5,303 nt of DNA from Mycoplasmatota bacterium (GTDB taxonomy: Bacteria > Bacillota_I > Bacilli_A > RF39 > UBA660): assembly GCA_012840755.1 (NCBI GenBank), contig DUWA01000176.1:1-5303 (forward strand). The letters run 5' to 3'. This document shows positions 4,852-5,303 of this stretch, piece after piece. How positions within the stretch are numbered: position 1 is the stretch's first letter; each line of letters starts with the position of its first letter. The position numbers and the translations under genes are program-made. The notes beneath the pieces were generated by a model that ran no database searches, was not told where the DNA came from, and worked only from the letters and a program-made list of their open reading frames with translations.

Positions 4852-5303
4852 GTTTTATTGAGTTGAATAACTTTTGATTTTTCTTTTAAAATATTGATAA
4901 AATGGTTCTTTCTAGTTATAAGAAACTTCTTTGTTTTAGCTAATAAAAGCATTTTCGTATTAATCTTATTTATATATATACGATTTTCAAAAAAATCAAA
5001 ATGTATTTTTTTGAAAGGTCTTAAAAAGTTCACAAGATCATCGCCATACCTAAAACCTAAATATTTTTTATATAAGTCATTATTTCTTAAATCAAACTCA
5101 TCAATTGTATCTTCATATCTGTTTGGGTATATTACATATTTATTTCCCTCTTCTTTTATTGAAAATATATTATCAGTTAGTATAGTTTGAATTTTTGGTA
5201 ATTGGATTATTTTATTTTTTTTATTTATTAAGTTTATATTAATATATGTTTTAGTGCTATATTCTCGCTTTATGGGAAAATCTTTAACAATATACCTGTT
5301 TTC
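4839..5303 (-). CDS. 3' end of an unrecognised minus-strand protein, weakly resembling retropepsin-like proteases (partial)
   Basis: The minus-strand frame is open from the right edge (base 5303) to TAA at 4841-4839, giving 154 residues of a protein whose start is outside the window. A GTG at 5033 is internal, since the frame continues unbroken for 90 codons before it. Codon choice (GAT, GAA, AAA, AAT) looks coding, whereas the overlapping plus-strand frame at 4894-5190 has the Phe/Leu/Ser-rich look of an antisense shadow. The segment at about residues 79-110 (LGFRYGDDLVNFLRPF followed by KKIHFDFFENRIYI) recalls the end of retropepsin-like aspartyl proteases, where a Gly and a short helix precede a strand of the form xFDFxNxxIYI; this is weak, and the catalytic Asp region is not in the window. 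The tail after it is Lys-rich. The gene converges on the flavin/Rieske gene and ends inside the shared terminator. No function is assigned. Confidence 0.6.
   Translation of the reverse strand, partial: ENRYIVKDFPIKREYSTKTYININLINKKNKIIQLPKIQTILTDNIFSIKEEGNKYVIYPNRYEDTIDEFDLRNNDLYKKYLGFRYGDDLVNFLRPFKKIHFDFFENRIYINKINTKMLLLAKTKKFLITRKNHFINILKEKSKVIQLNKTKKR

Noticed and set aside
4894..5190. Plus-strand open frame of 98 codons with hydrophobic start
   Set aside because: The minus-strand frame over the same bases is longer, open to the window edge and has coding-like codon use; the plus frame is Phe/Ser/Leu-rich as expected for its shadow.
1..5303. The whole window considered as one operon or defence/mobile system
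   Set aside because: Genes are separated by terminators, at least one has its own promoter, and one is convergent; no defence, CRISPR, toxin-antitoxin or phage proteins are recognised apart from the transposase relic.

Overview
This is a very AT-rich window (G+C looks to be about a quarter by eye) with strong AAGGAG-type ribosome binding sites, hairpin terminators and TAA/TGA stops. All tryptophans in the complete genes are TGG and no TGA is read through, so the standard bacterial code fits. Gene content (a DUF2935 protein, a YhfW-like flavin/Rieske fusion and an ISL3-type transposase relic) points to a low-GC Bacillota, most likely a Clostridium-like organism. This is inference from composition and families, not a database match.

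Layout, left to right: (1) the 3' end of a plus-strand gene cut by the window edge (to 398), C-terminal part probably a beta-sandwich; (2) a 470-base stretch without an intact gene (399-868), holding a short decayed minus-strand start of an ISL3-family transposase (536-667) and the probable promoter of the next gene; (3) a DUF2935 gene (869-1762), an internally duplicated helical protein with candidate metal ligands, closed by a clear hairpin terminator; (4) a gene with its own promoter for a cytosolic HELGH zinc-metallopeptidase-like protein of unknown role (1858-2799), again closed by a terminator; (5) a 116-residue orphan protein (2883-3233); (6) an FAD-dependent oxidoreductase fused to a C-terminal Rieske [2Fe-2S] domain (3344-4795); (7) a perfect 30-base palindrome that looks like a bidirectional terminator, into which runs a convergent minus-strand gene (4839-5303) whose start lies beyond the right edge.

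The genes do not look like one operon. Most are separated by hairpins and at least one has its own promoter, so this reads as a string of independently transcribed accessory or housekeeping genes. Two of them (the DUF2935 protein and the flavin/Rieske protein) are plausibly metal- or redox-linked, but nothing in the sequence ties them together. I do not see a CRISPR array, tRNA, rRNA, phage module or defence cassette, and I do not claim a new multi-gene system. The better leads are the uncharacterised HELGH protein, the orphan 116-residue protein, the stop codon embedded in the shared terminator, and the transposase relic next to the DUF2935 promoter.
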